The notes below the pieces were generated by a model that was given only the letters and a program-made list of their open reading frames with translations, was not told the DNA's origin and made no database searches. DNA of 64,000 nt from Brasenia schreberi (taxonomy: Eukaryota > Streptophyta > Magnoliopsida > Nymphaeales > Cabombaceae): contig JAYKKT010000036.1 of the NCBI GenBank assembly GCA_036023115.1, positions 7,646,001 to 7,710,000 of the forward strand, in the 5' to 3' direction. Positions 47,801 through 55,342 of this stretch are shown piece by piece. The first letter of the stretch is position 1. Each line of letters starts with the position of its first letter. The position numbers and the translations under genes were made by a program.

Positions 47801-49996
47801 TATTCTTCACATTCATCACTCGATATTGAAATTTATTCAAATGCTGATCGGGCTGGTTCTAGAGTTGATAGAAGATCTACTTCAGGCTATATTGCATGGT
47901 TAGGAGGCAATATGGTTTCATGAAAGAGTAAGAAAGAATCCGTGGTAGCTAGATTACGCGCAGAGGAAGAGTATCATGCAATTGTCCTCTGCATGTGTGA
48001 GGGTTTATGAACATTATCATTATTGGAATAAATTGGTCTTGGGAGGATCATTCCAATCAAGTTCTTCACGGATTGCAAGGTTGCACTTTAAATAGCCTCT
48101 AATCATGTCTTCCATAAGAGGACAAAACATGTTGAAGTTGATTGTCATTTTATTAGAGAGAAAGTATCTGAAGGAATTTTCAATCTCATTCATGTTTGTT
48201 CTGAAGATCAATTAGCGGACATACTCACAAAGTCAATTGCTGTAAATGGACTAAGGAAGACCCTCAACAAGGCATTTCAAGCATTCAAGACCCAACTTGA
48301 GGAGGCGTGTTGAAGCCATAGATTTCAACACTTTCGTTTTTTGTATTGTTTACCCTTTTGTACTTCATCTCTGCAACTTAGTCATTCTGATCCTATTGGA
48401 TCAGATTCAATAGGAGTCAGGTATCATTAGAAGTACTAATTAGGGACATTTTGGTCTTTTAAGTTAGAAACCTGTATTTTAAGTACCCTAATTGTAATCT
48501 TGGATAAGTAGGAAGGAAATAAAGAAAGAGAGAGGCACGACAGTCATGGAGAGGCTGACCCCATCTTATTCCAATAATTCTGGTTTTGTGTTGATTCGAA
48601 TTTCTAGATGTTTGGGTTGAATCGCAACATGGTTAGACTCCTCCAGTGCACGCTCTTACCCTCCCGGTGGTTTTGTCTCGTTGGAGCATCACCCAACTTG
48701 CTGTCCAACTCACCATCACACTCTCAAACCCCTCGAAGTCCCTTAGGTGCTTCTATCTCTAATGACAACCCTACCACATGCTGAATCATAACCCCGTTCC
48801 ACGTTGTCTAAAGCCACCTTCTGCCGACCTCCACTGAGCTGCCTCCATGTTGACCACTACTATGGCTGATCATTGGTGACTACTTTGACACCGCTATTGA
48901 GCCTTCTTCGCAACCACCTCCTTCTCCTTCACCCTACCCTTGTCACATGAGAACCCAATATCAAGTCTACCGTCCCTTAGTGAGCGGATTTGGATCTAAT
49001 GGATCCGATCTGGATCCACCTGAAGTAGATCCATCTTGGTTTAGAAACTGGATACGCCAAATTTCTCAAGCTTGACTTAGTTCAGCTTCTTCTTGACACT
49101 ACCACTGCGGATTCTGAGCTTTCCTCTTTAGTCACCCTAAAAATTCACAAAGTAATTTGAGAAGGCCAAAATGGTCGCATTCTTTTCAATTCAACTCACG
49201 GATGCTTCACTAGGGACCTAACTTTATTTAAACTTAATGCATTTCTGAATATTTCTTATCTGCCCATATCTCACTAGTATGAAGTGATGCATGCCCTGGT
49301 TGTACAAGTCATATGCAAATTTTCATTACGAAATTGAACATCACAATTTGTGATCCCTATATACAATAGTTGTCTGTATTCCAATGAATTCTCGGAATCA
49401 CCACTTAGATTCACCTTGTTTTAAAGAATTTTACTTAAGTTAAATGGATAACCTCTGTTGTGGATAACTAATACTGGAGAATAAGCTCACTCGTACTACC
49501 CTTGAAATGCTTCAGGTCAAAGTACCAAAAAAATATTGAAGCGTCACACCTCAAAGGAGGCAGTATGAAGCCTATTGTTCCTAATTGCATACGTTCAGAA
49601 AACTATGTCATCACCTTTGAAACTGAAGAGGAGAAGTATTTTATTACATCTTGACCCTTGTTATTTCTTTTTGAAGTTTCATGTGGATAATAGCTTTTCA
49701 TACTGAAGCTTAGACAACTTCAGGTTCCCATTGTTTGGCAAGAAATATCAACTGAAGTTCACTGGTGATGTTTCTTCTGAAACACATTGCTTGGTGCATT
49801 TTCCTAGCTTAATCAGGTCCGCCTATCTATTTTATCTATTTTTTGTGTAACGTGTTAGTCCCGTCTTCTCGTTCCCATTCTAGTCTTTGTAGCTGGTTGT
49901 GTGTTAATTATAATCAAATAACATCAGGTTAGCTAGGGAGGCTGGTCTGGAGTATGTGGAGATTCAAAACTTAACTGAATTTTATGATGACAACAG
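26669..49996 (+). CDS. mRNA cap guanine-N7 methyltransferase 2-like (exons 1-8, 3' end not in window)
   Basis: Eight exons join in frame to about 246-249 codons. They show the cap methyltransferase layout: N-terminal [23 protein letters not shown]-binding motif [27 protein letters not shown] then DASST; the IVCCLHHLQ core with [79 protein letters not shown]; and FYDDNR. The enzyme family transfers a methyl group from SAM to the guanine N7 of the mRNA cap in the nucleus. This is the plant second-type protein (Arabidopsis At3g52210-like, from memory). The usual C-terminal stretch after FYDDNR (roughly 80-100 residues) is not found to 64000. All visible introns have GT and AG ends and the phases agree. 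Introns 3, 5 and 8 are giant and transposon-filled. No stop or shift occurs in the exons, so the gene looks under constraint. The start could be 26669 or the in-frame ATG at 26678. Confidence 0.92.
26778..26811. repeat. (TC)n microsatellite at the intron 1 donor
   Basis: About 15 TC units begin three to four bases inside intron 1, then CCCC. It is likely length-polymorphic. Confidence 0.95.
26890..26968 (+). CDS. Cap methyltransferase exon 2
   Basis: Acceptor GTCCCAG|GTCAGT. Encodes [20 protein letters not shown] then GHYIAI, i.e. SAM motif I. It ends one base into a codon with donor G|GTAACA. Intron 2 is 267 bp. Confidence 0.92.
27236..27330 (+). CDS. Cap methyltransferase exon 3
   Basis: Acceptor CATGCAG|ATGCC. 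Encodes (D)[18 protein letters not shown] then [13 protein letters not shown], ending on a codon boundary at donor TCA|GTATGT. Intron 3 (27331-36273, about 8.9 kb) holds copia B and its nested LINEs. Confidence 0.92.
27345..30320 (-). repeat. Copia B 3' LTR, split by RTE copy 1 and truncated
   Basis: 27345-27463 (CTGTTCTTCGGCACCCTTTC, ATATGCGTGTTAGTCTCTAG) plus 30234-30320 (CTTTAAAAACAAAACAGAAT, CAATTATGGGCTTTGAC) correspond to the uninterrupted copy at 35745-35955. About 67 bp present at the inner end of the 5' LTR are missing here. The break lies roughly 14 bp inside the intron 3 donor. Confidence 0.8.
27464..30223 (-). mobile_element. RTE-type LINE copy 1 (longest)
   Basis: 2.76 kb, flanked by the 11-bp duplication TGCCATTAATA (27453-27463 and 30224-30234). 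The tail on the minus strand is AAAAGGCTTAG followed by (TTG)n. It encodes the second half of the APE endonuclease ([46 protein letters not shown]), a linker, and RT ([76 protein letters not shown]), then a C-terminal region (RWFGHIERR). It is 5'-truncated inside APE. Lesions: in-frame stops at about 29993 and 28883, and a frameshift at an 11-A tract near 28558. Confidence 0.93.
30282..33330 (-). pseudogene. Copia B protease-integrase-RT-RNase H remnant
   Basis: Descending: protease [14 protein letters not shown] at about 33315-33275; pre-integrase LWHTRLG at about 32920; integrase core and C-terminal part 32830-31934 ([33 protein letters not shown]); RT pieces 31930-30942 ([20 protein letters not shown]); RNase H end 30521-30282 ([26 protein letters not shown]). 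Reading frames are broken many times and the C-terminus runs directly into the LTR. Confidence 0.85.
30484..30713 (-). repeat. 117-bp tandem duplication in copia B RNase H
   Basis: GACTTACTATCACAACCATA at 30484 recurs as GACTTAGTATCACAACCATA at 30601. The two copies run side by side with a few substitutions and a small gap. They cover the conserved AEYR-type RNase H segment. Confidence 0.9.
33759..33800 (+). mobile_element. 42-bp RTE LINE insertion (micro-LINE)
   Basis: The insert TAGCCTACCCGTCTAGTATG then GTAAAAGGCTTAG(TTG)3 matches the extreme 3' end of the RTE copies. It is flanked by a perfect 17-bp duplication TTCTTCTATCTTCTTCT (33742-33758 and 33801-33817). The target is the copia B gag, just after the REEDRR-coding bases. 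It is a fully truncated but bona fide LINE integration product. Confidence 0.93.
34007..35136 (+). mobile_element. RTE-type LINE copy 2 (RT palm to tail)
   Basis: 5'-truncated at GAGACGTCTTATGG. An unbroken frame from about 34018 to 35109 encodes [50 protein letters not shown] and the C-terminal domain to HVADPV, then AAAAGGCTTAGTTGTTGTTG. It lies within the gag of minus-strand copia B. No clear duplication was found (TGCTATATTTTT versus TGCTACAACTTT is at best weak). It lacks the endonuclease and RT fingers, so it is inactive alone. Confidence 0.9.
35144..35460 (-). pseudogene. Copia B gag N-terminal region
   Basis: Encodes [20 protein letters not shown] and [20 protein letters not shown] then [11 protein letters not shown]. 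This is the N-terminal gag of copia elements, homologous to copia A gag ([14 protein letters not shown]). Gag resumes beyond RTE copy 2 at 34006-33817 ([20 protein letters not shown]). Confidence 0.88.
35665..35677 (-). other. Copia B primer-binding site
   Basis: On the minus strand TGATATCAGAACC, two changes from the plant initiator-tRNA site TGGTATCAGAGCC, abutting the LTR end. Confidence 0.8.
35678..35955 (-). repeat. Copia B 5' LTR
   Basis: Starts TGTTTGTTTAG next to the PBS and matches the split 3' LTR from 35745 to about 35955. It preserves the uninterrupted target sequence of RTE copy 1 (TGCCATTAATGAAATG at about 35868), i.e. an empty-site allele within the same window. Confidence 0.8.
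36274..36345 (+). CDS. Cap methyltransferase exon 4
   Basis: Acceptor TTTGTCAG|GAAAAC. Encodes [20 protein letters not shown] then HHLQ, in phase 0 at both ends. Donor CAG|GTTGAT. Intron 4 is 87 bp. Confidence 0.9.
36433..36542 (+). CDS. Cap methyltransferase exon 5
   Basis: Acceptor CTATACAG|CTTTGT. Encodes [20 protein letters not shown] then [16 protein letters not shown] and two bases of a Trp codon. Donor TG|GTAGGT. Intron 5 (36543-49515, about 13.0 kb) is the next giant intron. Confidence 0.92.
36753..36847. repeat. hAT left subterminal inverted repeat
   Basis: CCACTACGATACGATACACG through GGGCGATACGCTCAGGGACC. This is the reverse complement of the right arm, with small differences. 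The terminal part is cut off. Confidence 0.85.
36913..37104 (-). pseudogene. hAT transposase C-terminal dimerisation domain
   Basis: Encodes [20 protein letters not shown] and [14 protein letters not shown], the hAT family dimerisation region (usual form: CERNWS...HxKKRNRL...RLxDLVYVxYN). The Trp-Ser of the usual NWS motif is not preserved. The rest of the gene lies beyond copia A at 43.9-45.6 kb. Confidence 0.85.
37136..37483 (+). repeat. Copia A 5' LTR
   Basis: TGTTGTGAAGAG...AATTAACA, 348 bp. Contains a CCTAATG / CATTAGG inverted repeat (37241-37269) and an AATAAAATATA signal near the end. Confidence 0.95.
37484..37496 (+). other. Copia A primer-binding site
   Basis: TGGTATCAGAGCC directly after the 5' LTR, the common plant initiator methionine-tRNA site. 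Confidence 0.95.
37967..38900 (+). pseudogene. Copia A gag
   Basis: ATG at 37967; [15 protein letters not shown] then a stop, [20 protein letters not shown], a broken middle, [15 protein letters not shown], and a zinc knuckle at about 38756-38800 ([13 protein letters not shown]). Stops and a frameshift disrupt it. Confidence 0.85.
38917..39460 (+). pseudogene. Copia A protease, pre-integrase and integrase start
   Basis: Protease motif [18 protein letters not shown] (DSGA changed to DLGA). After a stop it continues almost at once with [27 protein letters not shown] and IVHSDIWGP. The usual ~100 residues between protease and pre-integrase are missing. The integrase is cut after YKYFVSFI by RTE copy 3. 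Confidence 0.85.
39468..40885 (+). mobile_element. RTE-type LINE copy 3, in copia A integrase
   Basis: 5'-truncated at CTTAAACATATGAATGG. Encodes RT ([52 protein letters not shown]) and the C-terminal part ending HVADPI, with AAAAGGCTTAGTTGTTGCTG tail. Lesions: TGA for the Trp codon at about 39525, one-base insertion at about 40113, and two small deletions near 40394 and 40428. The copia A frame resumes at 40886 (ATT AAT GAT TGT ACT). Seven extra bases (39461-39467) separate the integrase break from LINE homology, and no clear duplication is seen. Confidence 0.92.
40886..41511 (+). pseudogene. Copia A integrase, second part
   Basis: [20 protein letters not shown], then [10 protein letters not shown] (catalytic Asp), SPQQNG, and after a frameshift [40 protein letters not shown] and [15 protein letters not shown]. 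Ends at a stop at 41511. Confidence 0.88.
41811..43420 (+). pseudogene. Copia A reverse transcriptase and RNase H
   Basis: RT N-terminus [20 protein letters not shown] and GCKWYF (to 42038), a break, [49 protein letters not shown] (intact YVDD at about 42460), [14 protein letters not shown]. Then [78 protein letters not shown]. At least six in-frame stops or shifts. A polypurine tract (CTTGAGGGGGCG) ends it at 43427. Confidence 0.88.
43428..43767 (+). repeat. Copia A 3' LTR
   Basis: TGTTGTGAAGAAG...CTCAACA, 340 bp, followed by CATAA. Carries a perfect 10-bp-stem inverted repeat CCCAATGGAT-CAGA-ATCCATTGGG at 43530-43553. Confidence 0.95.
43880..45640 (-). pseudogene. hAT transposase, N-terminal and catalytic parts
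   Basis: Minus strand from about 45640: a BED-type zinc-finger start ([12 protein letters not shown]..., [20 protein letters not shown]), then [20 protein letters not shown], a gap region, [20 protein letters not shown] with [20 protein letters not shown] (DUF659-like core) at about 44780-44590, and [20 protein letters not shown] with [20 protein letters not shown] at 44553-44248. Multiple stops. This is the BED-DUF659-hAT architecture common in plants. The C-terminus is at 36.9-37.1 kb beyond copia A. Confidence 0.87.
45645..46012. other. hAT subterminal non-coding DNA
   Basis: Between the transposase start and the right repeat arm. No coding motif. Confidence 0.5.
46013..46159. repeat. hAT right terminal/subterminal repeats
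   Basis: Roughly ten CGATAC/GTATCG words in both orientations, ending CGATACGGATAACACTG. Such dense subterminal motifs are typical transposase-binding sites of hAT elements (family knowledge). Confidence 0.88.
46160..48629 (+). mobile_element. Copia I, 3' half
   Basis: Begins mid-integrase (VARTLLIDV, exactly where the hAT ends), then [35 protein letters not shown] ([30 protein letters not shown] where YVDD has become YVND), RNase H ([31 protein letters not shown]), PPT CTTGAGGAGGCG and a 3' LTR. It is heavily mutated. The 5' half, including 5' LTR, gag and protease, is absent from the window. It is close kin of copia A by protein and LTR. Confidence 0.87.
48308..48629 (+). repeat. Copia I 3' LTR
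   Basis: TGTTGAAGCC...ATCGCAACA. Shares the ACTAATTAGGG(G)ACATTTTGGTC block with the copia A LTR and the CCTATTG / CAATAGG inverted repeat at 48392-48414. Confidence 0.8.
48630..49515. other. Rest of intron 5, unassigned
   Basis: No host exon and no firm transposon domain. A short stretch at about 48985-49030 (GGATTTGGATCTAATGGATC) resembles part of the copia A LTR, so this may be more eroded LTR material. Confidence 0.4.
49516..49635 (+). CDS. Cap methyltransferase exon 6
   Basis: Acceptor GCTTCAG|GTCAAA completes the Trp codon left by exon 5. Encodes [20 protein letters not shown] then [19 protein letters not shown]. Ends two bases into a Lys codon at donor AA|GTATTT. Intron 6 is 88 bp. 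Confidence 0.92.
49724..49816 (+). CDS. Cap methyltransferase exon 7
   Basis: Acceptor ACTTCAG|GTTCCC. Encodes [20 protein letters not shown] then [10 protein letters not shown]. Donor AG|GTCCGC. Intron 7 is 111 bp. Confidence 0.92.
49928..49996 (+). CDS. Cap methyltransferase exon 8
   Basis: Acceptor ACATCAG|GTTAGC. Encodes [20 protein letters not shown] then DDN and two bases of an Arg codon. Donor AG|GTAACA. No following exon is found in the remaining 14 kb, which is transposon DNA. Confidence 0.9.
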
Positions 49997-50370
49997 GTAA
50001 CATATCAATCATCATGTTTCTCAACGTAGTCCACTGTATACACTTTGAGCATGTAGCTTTCTTATTTCTGCACTAAGATTGTATTCTGTGGCATCTGGCA
50101 TGCCTTCCAGCTGACTGGTGTTGTTGTGTGAGAGGTACTTTGCCACAAAATGTCCAATGCATGTTCAATGTGTTGCTCGGCAATGACTATCCCGTGGCTT
50201 TGTTCATTATGTATCGAAAGTGATTACTCTTTGAGTTCTTCCAACTTCTGAAAGGCTGAATACGTGTCATGTGTCTATAGCGGTAGTTTCTTCCAGCTTC
50301 TTGCTTTCATGAGAGTTCGAGACTAATTGAGGCAGTTCACTGGACCTCATTATCCACTGAACCATAGATC
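49997..50370. other. Start of intron 8
   Basis: Non-coding; no family resemblance seen to the expected C-terminal exon. Confidence 0.5.
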
Positions 50371-50556
50371 TGTGCAAGATTGAATAAAAGAGAAAATTCA
50401 TCGAAGAGAACAGAAAAATCAATGAGAGTGACTTGATCCTCTTGTGGGTGTTGGCTGTCTCTCTCTTCTGGTTTCTTTCTTTTGAAAACCTAAAACAGGT
50501 TACAGCAATAAACCTTTATATACAATAGACTTTCTAACTTAAAAGACTAAACTACC
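50371..50556 (-). repeat. Copia D 3' LTR, distal part
   Basis: On the minus strand it contains TAGTCTTTTAAGTTAGAAAG and TTCTCTTCGATGAATTTTC, matching the LTR of copia F near 63860. Its other part is 56925-56984. The left edge (TGTGCAAG) is inferred. Confidence 0.65.
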
Positions 50557-50949
50557 TGTAAATTGTTGTCGATAATCAAAGGTTGAAGTGTCCACGAACC
50601 GATTTGTCAAAGCACGAAGAGCTCAAATCATCCAAATATGGATGTCACACACAAATATCTCAATAAGAATGCGGAAGCAAGTCAAACACTAAGCAAAAGT
50701 TGTGCAAAGATAACATAATTTATTTATGAGTGAGTGAGTTATTTATAGGGATTACATTTGTACATGAACCCGAGGAAAACCAGCCTTGAAGGCTGGCTGC
50801 TGTGCACAGGACTGCACAACAGCCCAACAGCTAGTTAACTAGCCGTTGGCCAGCTGCCTCCAACGACTAGTTGACTGAACCCCCAAGCCCTAATGGCCTG
50901 GGCCAGTCAAGCCCCAAACACGGGCCCTAATGGCCTGTACCTATTAACA
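50557..50949 (-). repeat. Copia C 3' LTR
   Basis: TGTAAATTGTTGTCG...CTATTAACA on the plus strand, followed by CCCCCCCTCAA, the complement of the polypurine tract. Contains CCAGCC-TTGAA-GGCTGG, a perfect 6-bp-stem inverted repeat. Confidence 0.93.
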
Positions 50950-50997
50950 CCCCCCCTCAAACTTACGGAGTATATACCAAAAATTTGTTAAACAAAA

Positions 50998-51695
50998 TTA
51001 AAAATGAGTAGCCGAGAGAGATTTAGTGAAGAAATCTGCTAACTTCATCTCAGATGTGACATAACACAATGTTATCTTCTTGTTCAAACATTCTTCATGA
51101 ACAAAATGACAATCCATCTCGATGTGCTTCATCCTTTCATGGAAGGTGTTGTTCGAGGCAATGTACATGGCGCTTTTGTTGTCACAATACATGGTGGCAG
51201 GACGTTGCAAAGTAACTCCCGTATCACCTAGAATAGCTGTAATCCAAGAAATCTCTGTAGCAGCAGTAGTCATGGCTCGATATTCAGCTTCAGTGGATGA
51301 GAGCGACACTTTCAGTTGTTTCTTAGACTTCCAGGAGATAAGTGATTCACCTAAAAAAACACAAAAACCAGTCATAGAGTGTCTGTCGTTAATATCTCCT
51401 CTCCAGTTAGCATCCGTATATATAGTTAAATCAAAAGACGAAGAAGTTAAGAAAATCCCATTGTTAAAAACTTAGAAGTATTTCTAACATATCGAATGAT
51501 GCGTAAAACAACTCATATGAAGAGAAGTTGGTGCCTGCTGAAATTGACTGGTTGTATGAACTGCATGAGAAATATCTGGTCTCGTAATAGTGAGATAGGT
51601 AGAACTTCTGGTGTGTCTACTATTTTGTTATCTGTGAGACCAAACCTTTCAATGATATCATTTGCAAATTTAGTTGAGACATAAAATACCCACAA
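50998..51695 (-). pseudogene. Copia C RT end and RNase H
   Basis: 51695-51513: FANDIIERFGLTDNKIVDTP. 51375-50998: SKKQLKVSLSSTEAEYRAMT, TAATEISWITAILGDTGVTL, MYCDNKSAMYIASNNTFHER, KITLCYVTSEMKLADFFTKS. RNase H looks intact over 125 residues; frames are broken around 51400-51500. Confidence 0.9.
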
Positions 51696-51935
51696 TTGTT
51701 TCTAGTAATTTCAATGCCCAAAAAATAGTTAAAGAGGCCTAAGTCTTTCATGTCAAATTCTTGGTGAATATTACGTTTAACCTATTTAATCCTTGCTTCA
51801 TCACTCCCAGTGATGATCATGTCGTCCATATACAATATCAAAATAACAATACCAGTTTCTGTATTTCGTACAAACAAAGCAGTGTCAGTATAACAAGTTG
51901 TAAAATTATGCAAATGCATGAATTTTTCAAATCGA

Positions 51936-52288
51936 TCAAACCAAGCCTTGGGATCTTATTTTAGACCATTCAAAGCTTTTTTCCAATTTAAGAGCATGAC
52001 CATGAGGAACATTAAAACCAGGAGGAGGGGTCATATAAACTTCTTCAGTCAAGTAACCATTTAGAAAGACATTTTTAACATCAAGTTGATATATATCCCA
52101 TTTCCTAATGGCACTAACGGTTATGAGAATTCTAATTGTGGTCATCCTAGCAATCGGGGCAAATGTTTCATCATAATCAATTCCATATTCTTAGGCATAA
52201 CCCTTTGCAACCAGTCGGGCCTTATATCTCTCAATGTGTCAATTGCTATGAGTTTTAATTTTATAGACTCATCGACATCCAATAACTT
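51936..52288 (-). pseudogene. Copia C RT, middle part
   Basis: TTIRILITVSAIRKWDIYQL, DVKNVFLNGYLTEEVYMTPP and PGF. Interrupted on its N-terminal side by RTE copy 4 at 52289. Confidence 0.85.
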
Positions 52289-53945
52289 ATGCTAAGAAAA
52301 CTAGTGAAACTTTAGAAGCTTATAAGAAAGCAAAGAAGGAAGCAAAAAAGGCCGTTAGTGAAGCAAAAGCTAAGATTTCGCAGGACTTATATAAAAAACT
52401 CAACTCAAAAGAGGGTGAAAGAGACATTTTTAGGATAGCTAGGACTAGAGATAAGAAAACTAAAGATCTTAATTATGTTAGATGCATAAAAGACGAGGAT
52501 GAAAAAATTCTAGTGGCAAATGATGATATAAGAAATAGATGGAAAAACTATTTTTATAATCTTTTTAATGAAAATAAAGATGTTAGTATTAGTTTAGGAG
52601 ATTTAACCAAGTCAGAAAAGTATATAAACCACAATTTCTACCGACGTATTCAAAAGAATGAAGTCAAAGAGGCTCTTAAACATATGAAGAGTGGTAAATC
52701 GGTAGGACCAGATAATATTCCTATAGAAGTTTGGAAAATACTAGGAGAAATAGGAATCACTTGGCTCACAAGACTATTTAATGAAATATGGAAAAACCAA
52801 AAGATGCCCGAGGAATGGAGAGCAAGTACACTTATACCCATATATAAAAACAAGGGAGACATTCAAAATTGTGCGAATTATCGAGGTATCAAGTTATTGA
52901 GTCATACTATGAAATTATGGGAAAGAATTATTGAACGTAGGTTAAGACAAGTATCAAGTACAACAGAGAACCAATTTGGATTTATGCCTGGTAGATCTAC
53001 TATTGAAGCGATTCACCTTTTGAGACGTCTTATGGAACATTTTAGAGAAAAAAAAAGACCTTCACATGATATTTATTGATCTAGAAAAAGCTTATGATAG
53101 GGTACCGATGGAGGTTCTTTGGAGAACTTTAGAAAAAAGAGGTATCCCATTGACATATATTAACCTTATAAGAGACATGTATGATGGTGCAAAAACATGT
53201 GTGAGGACTCATGAAGGAACGACAGACTTCTTTGAAGTTAATATTGGGTTACATCAAGGATCAACTTTAAGTCCATACTTATTTATAATGGTGATGGATG
53301 AGTTAACAAAACATATTCAAGATGAAGTACCTTGGTGTATGTTATTTGCAGATGACATTGTATTAGTGGAGGAGTCTAAGGAAAAAGTTAATAGAAAATT
53401 GGAACTATGGAGAGAAACATTAGAAAACAAAGGCCTCCGACTTAGTAGAACAAAGACATAATATATGGAATGTAAGTTTTACCATTAAAATTAAAAGGTA
53501 AATATTATAGAGCAGCAGTTAGGCCTGCCATGTTTTATGGTTCTGAGTGTTGGGCAATTAATCATCAACATGTACAAAAGATGTCTGTGACAGAAATGAA
53601 GATGTTGAGAGGGATGAGTGGTCATATAAGAAAAGACCGTATACATAATGAGGTTATTAGAAACAAATTAGGAGTGGCACCAATAGAGGATAAAATGAGA
53701 GAACATCGTTTAAGATGGTTTGGACATATAGAAAGAAGATCAAAAGAAGAACCTGTAAGAAGGTTAGAAAACCTAAATTTGGAAAGGACGACCACAAAAG
53801 TGTTGGAAAGAAACAATAAAGAATGATCTAGCTTATTGGGAGTTAACTGCTAACATGGCACACGATAGAGATTTGTGGAAACAAAGAATCCATGTAGCCG
53901 ACCCCGTCTAGTATGGGAAAAGGCTTAGTTGTTGTTGTTGTTGTT
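52289..53945 (+). mobile_element. RTE-type LINE copy 4, in copia C RT
   Basis: Flanked by a perfect 18-bp duplication ATCGACATCCAATAACTT (52271-52288 and 53946-53963). 5'-truncated at ATGCTAAGAAAACTAGTG in the APE-RT linker. Encodes [40 protein letters not shown], then a frameshift at a nine-A tract near 53047, [32 protein letters not shown] and the C-terminal domain. About 200 bp are deleted at 53479 and about 15 bp at 53788. Tail AAAAGGCTTAG(TTG)n. Confidence 0.95.
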
Positions 53946-53963
53946 ATCGACATCCAATAACTT

Positions 53964-54360
53964 CATTATCTTTTGGTACAGACTTTCTTATCTTTTGGTA
54001 TAGGTACAACAGTCCATGTCTGAGCTTTATGTAAGGCTTTAAGTTCATCTCTCATAGCATCTTCCCATTCTGGAATACCTTTGGCTTGATGATAAAACTT
54101 ACGTTCTCTAACTTGATGAAGAACTGCAATCAAGTTTTTGTGCTGAGGTTTAAAAGATTCATAGGAAACAAAACGTTGGGGAGATTTTGAAACCCTGGGT
54201 TCTAGACATCTGTCATTAGTTTCTCTATGACGTCGTGTATAATGTAATGGAAAGGGTTCAACAATGGGTTGTGAATCAACAGTTGTATTCGGAACATCAC
54301 TACTCTCAAGAGAAATATCCTGAGAAGCTTTAGAGTCATAATCATCATCTTCTTCTGGTT
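53964..54360 (-). pseudogene. Copia C integrase/RT linker and RT start
   Basis: Minus strand gives weakly coding sequence consistent with the variable region between integrase and RT and with the RT N-terminus. No long open frame. Confidence 0.6.
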
Positions 54361-54379
54361 CAAAAAAATCTCGAGATAT

Positions 54380-55340
54380 TTAAGATTCAGAATTTTTTAA
54401 GGATTTAAACTTATAGTAGAAATCATTGTCAAAGAATTTTACATCCTTAGAAACATATAATTTATCATCAATAAGATCAAAACACCCATAACCCTTCTTG
54501 TCTATGCCATAATCAAGAAATACACATTTAATAGCCCTAAGCGACAATTTATCATTTTTATCTGTATAAACAAAGTATCTACATCCAAAAACTCTAAGTC
54601 TTTCATAATAAGGAGAAATATTATATAAATTTTCAAAAGGAGAAATATTTTCAAGATTGGATAAAGGCATTCTATTTATAAGATAAACTACAGTAAGATT
54701 AGCTTTTGCCCATAAAAATTTAGGAACATTACTGGCAATTAACATAGTTCAGCATGTTTCTATAACGTGTCTATGTTTTCTCTCAGCTAAGCCATTCTGT
54801 TGAGGAGTTTTAGTGCAAGACTTTTGATGACAGATCCCATTTGTTTCAACAAATTTTTGAAATTCATTTGACATGTATTCTCCTCCTAAATTCGATCTAA
54901 AAATCTTAATGGTGGCTCCAAATTGATTTTAGATCATGTTGCAAAAAGTTATAAATTTTTCAAATACTTATGATTTATGTTTTAAAAGATATATCCAAGT
55001 AAAACGTGTAAAGTCATCTATAAATATCACATAGTATTGAACTCCACCCTTAGAAACAACGAGAACATCAGAATGTATTAAATCAAAAGCTTTGTTGGGT
55101 ACATAGTTCCTTTCACCAAACAGGAGATGATGCATCTTCCCAAGAACACAATCCTTACATTCAAACTTTTGCTCTCTAATCTTTTTAATCCCATAATTTT
55201 TGCAAATCTAAATGTCGAAGTCTTTTATGCCAAAGGGTGACATCTAAGGTCACATTACAAGACTCAAAATTTGGCATAACCAAATAATTCATTTTGTATA
55301 GTACACTTTCTCTATGGCCTTTTCTATTTTAAAATTTTCT
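54380..55340 (-). pseudogene. Copia C integrase
   Basis: 54745-54380: MLIASNVPKFLWAKANLTVV, YLINRMPLSNLENISPFENL, LRVFGCRYFVYTDKND, KKGYGCFDLIDDKLYVSKDV. Upstream to 55340 the catalytic core is recognisable in pieces (TPQQNGLAERKHR near 54790, SDLGGEYMSNEFQKF-like near 54880) with stops. Confidence 0.85.
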
Positions 55341-55342
55341 TT

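Noticed and set aside
48630..48642. TGGTTAGAC after an LTR end, resembling a primer-binding site
   Set aside because: It follows a 3' LTR (polypurine tract on the other side) and differs from TGGTATCAGAG; chance resemblance.
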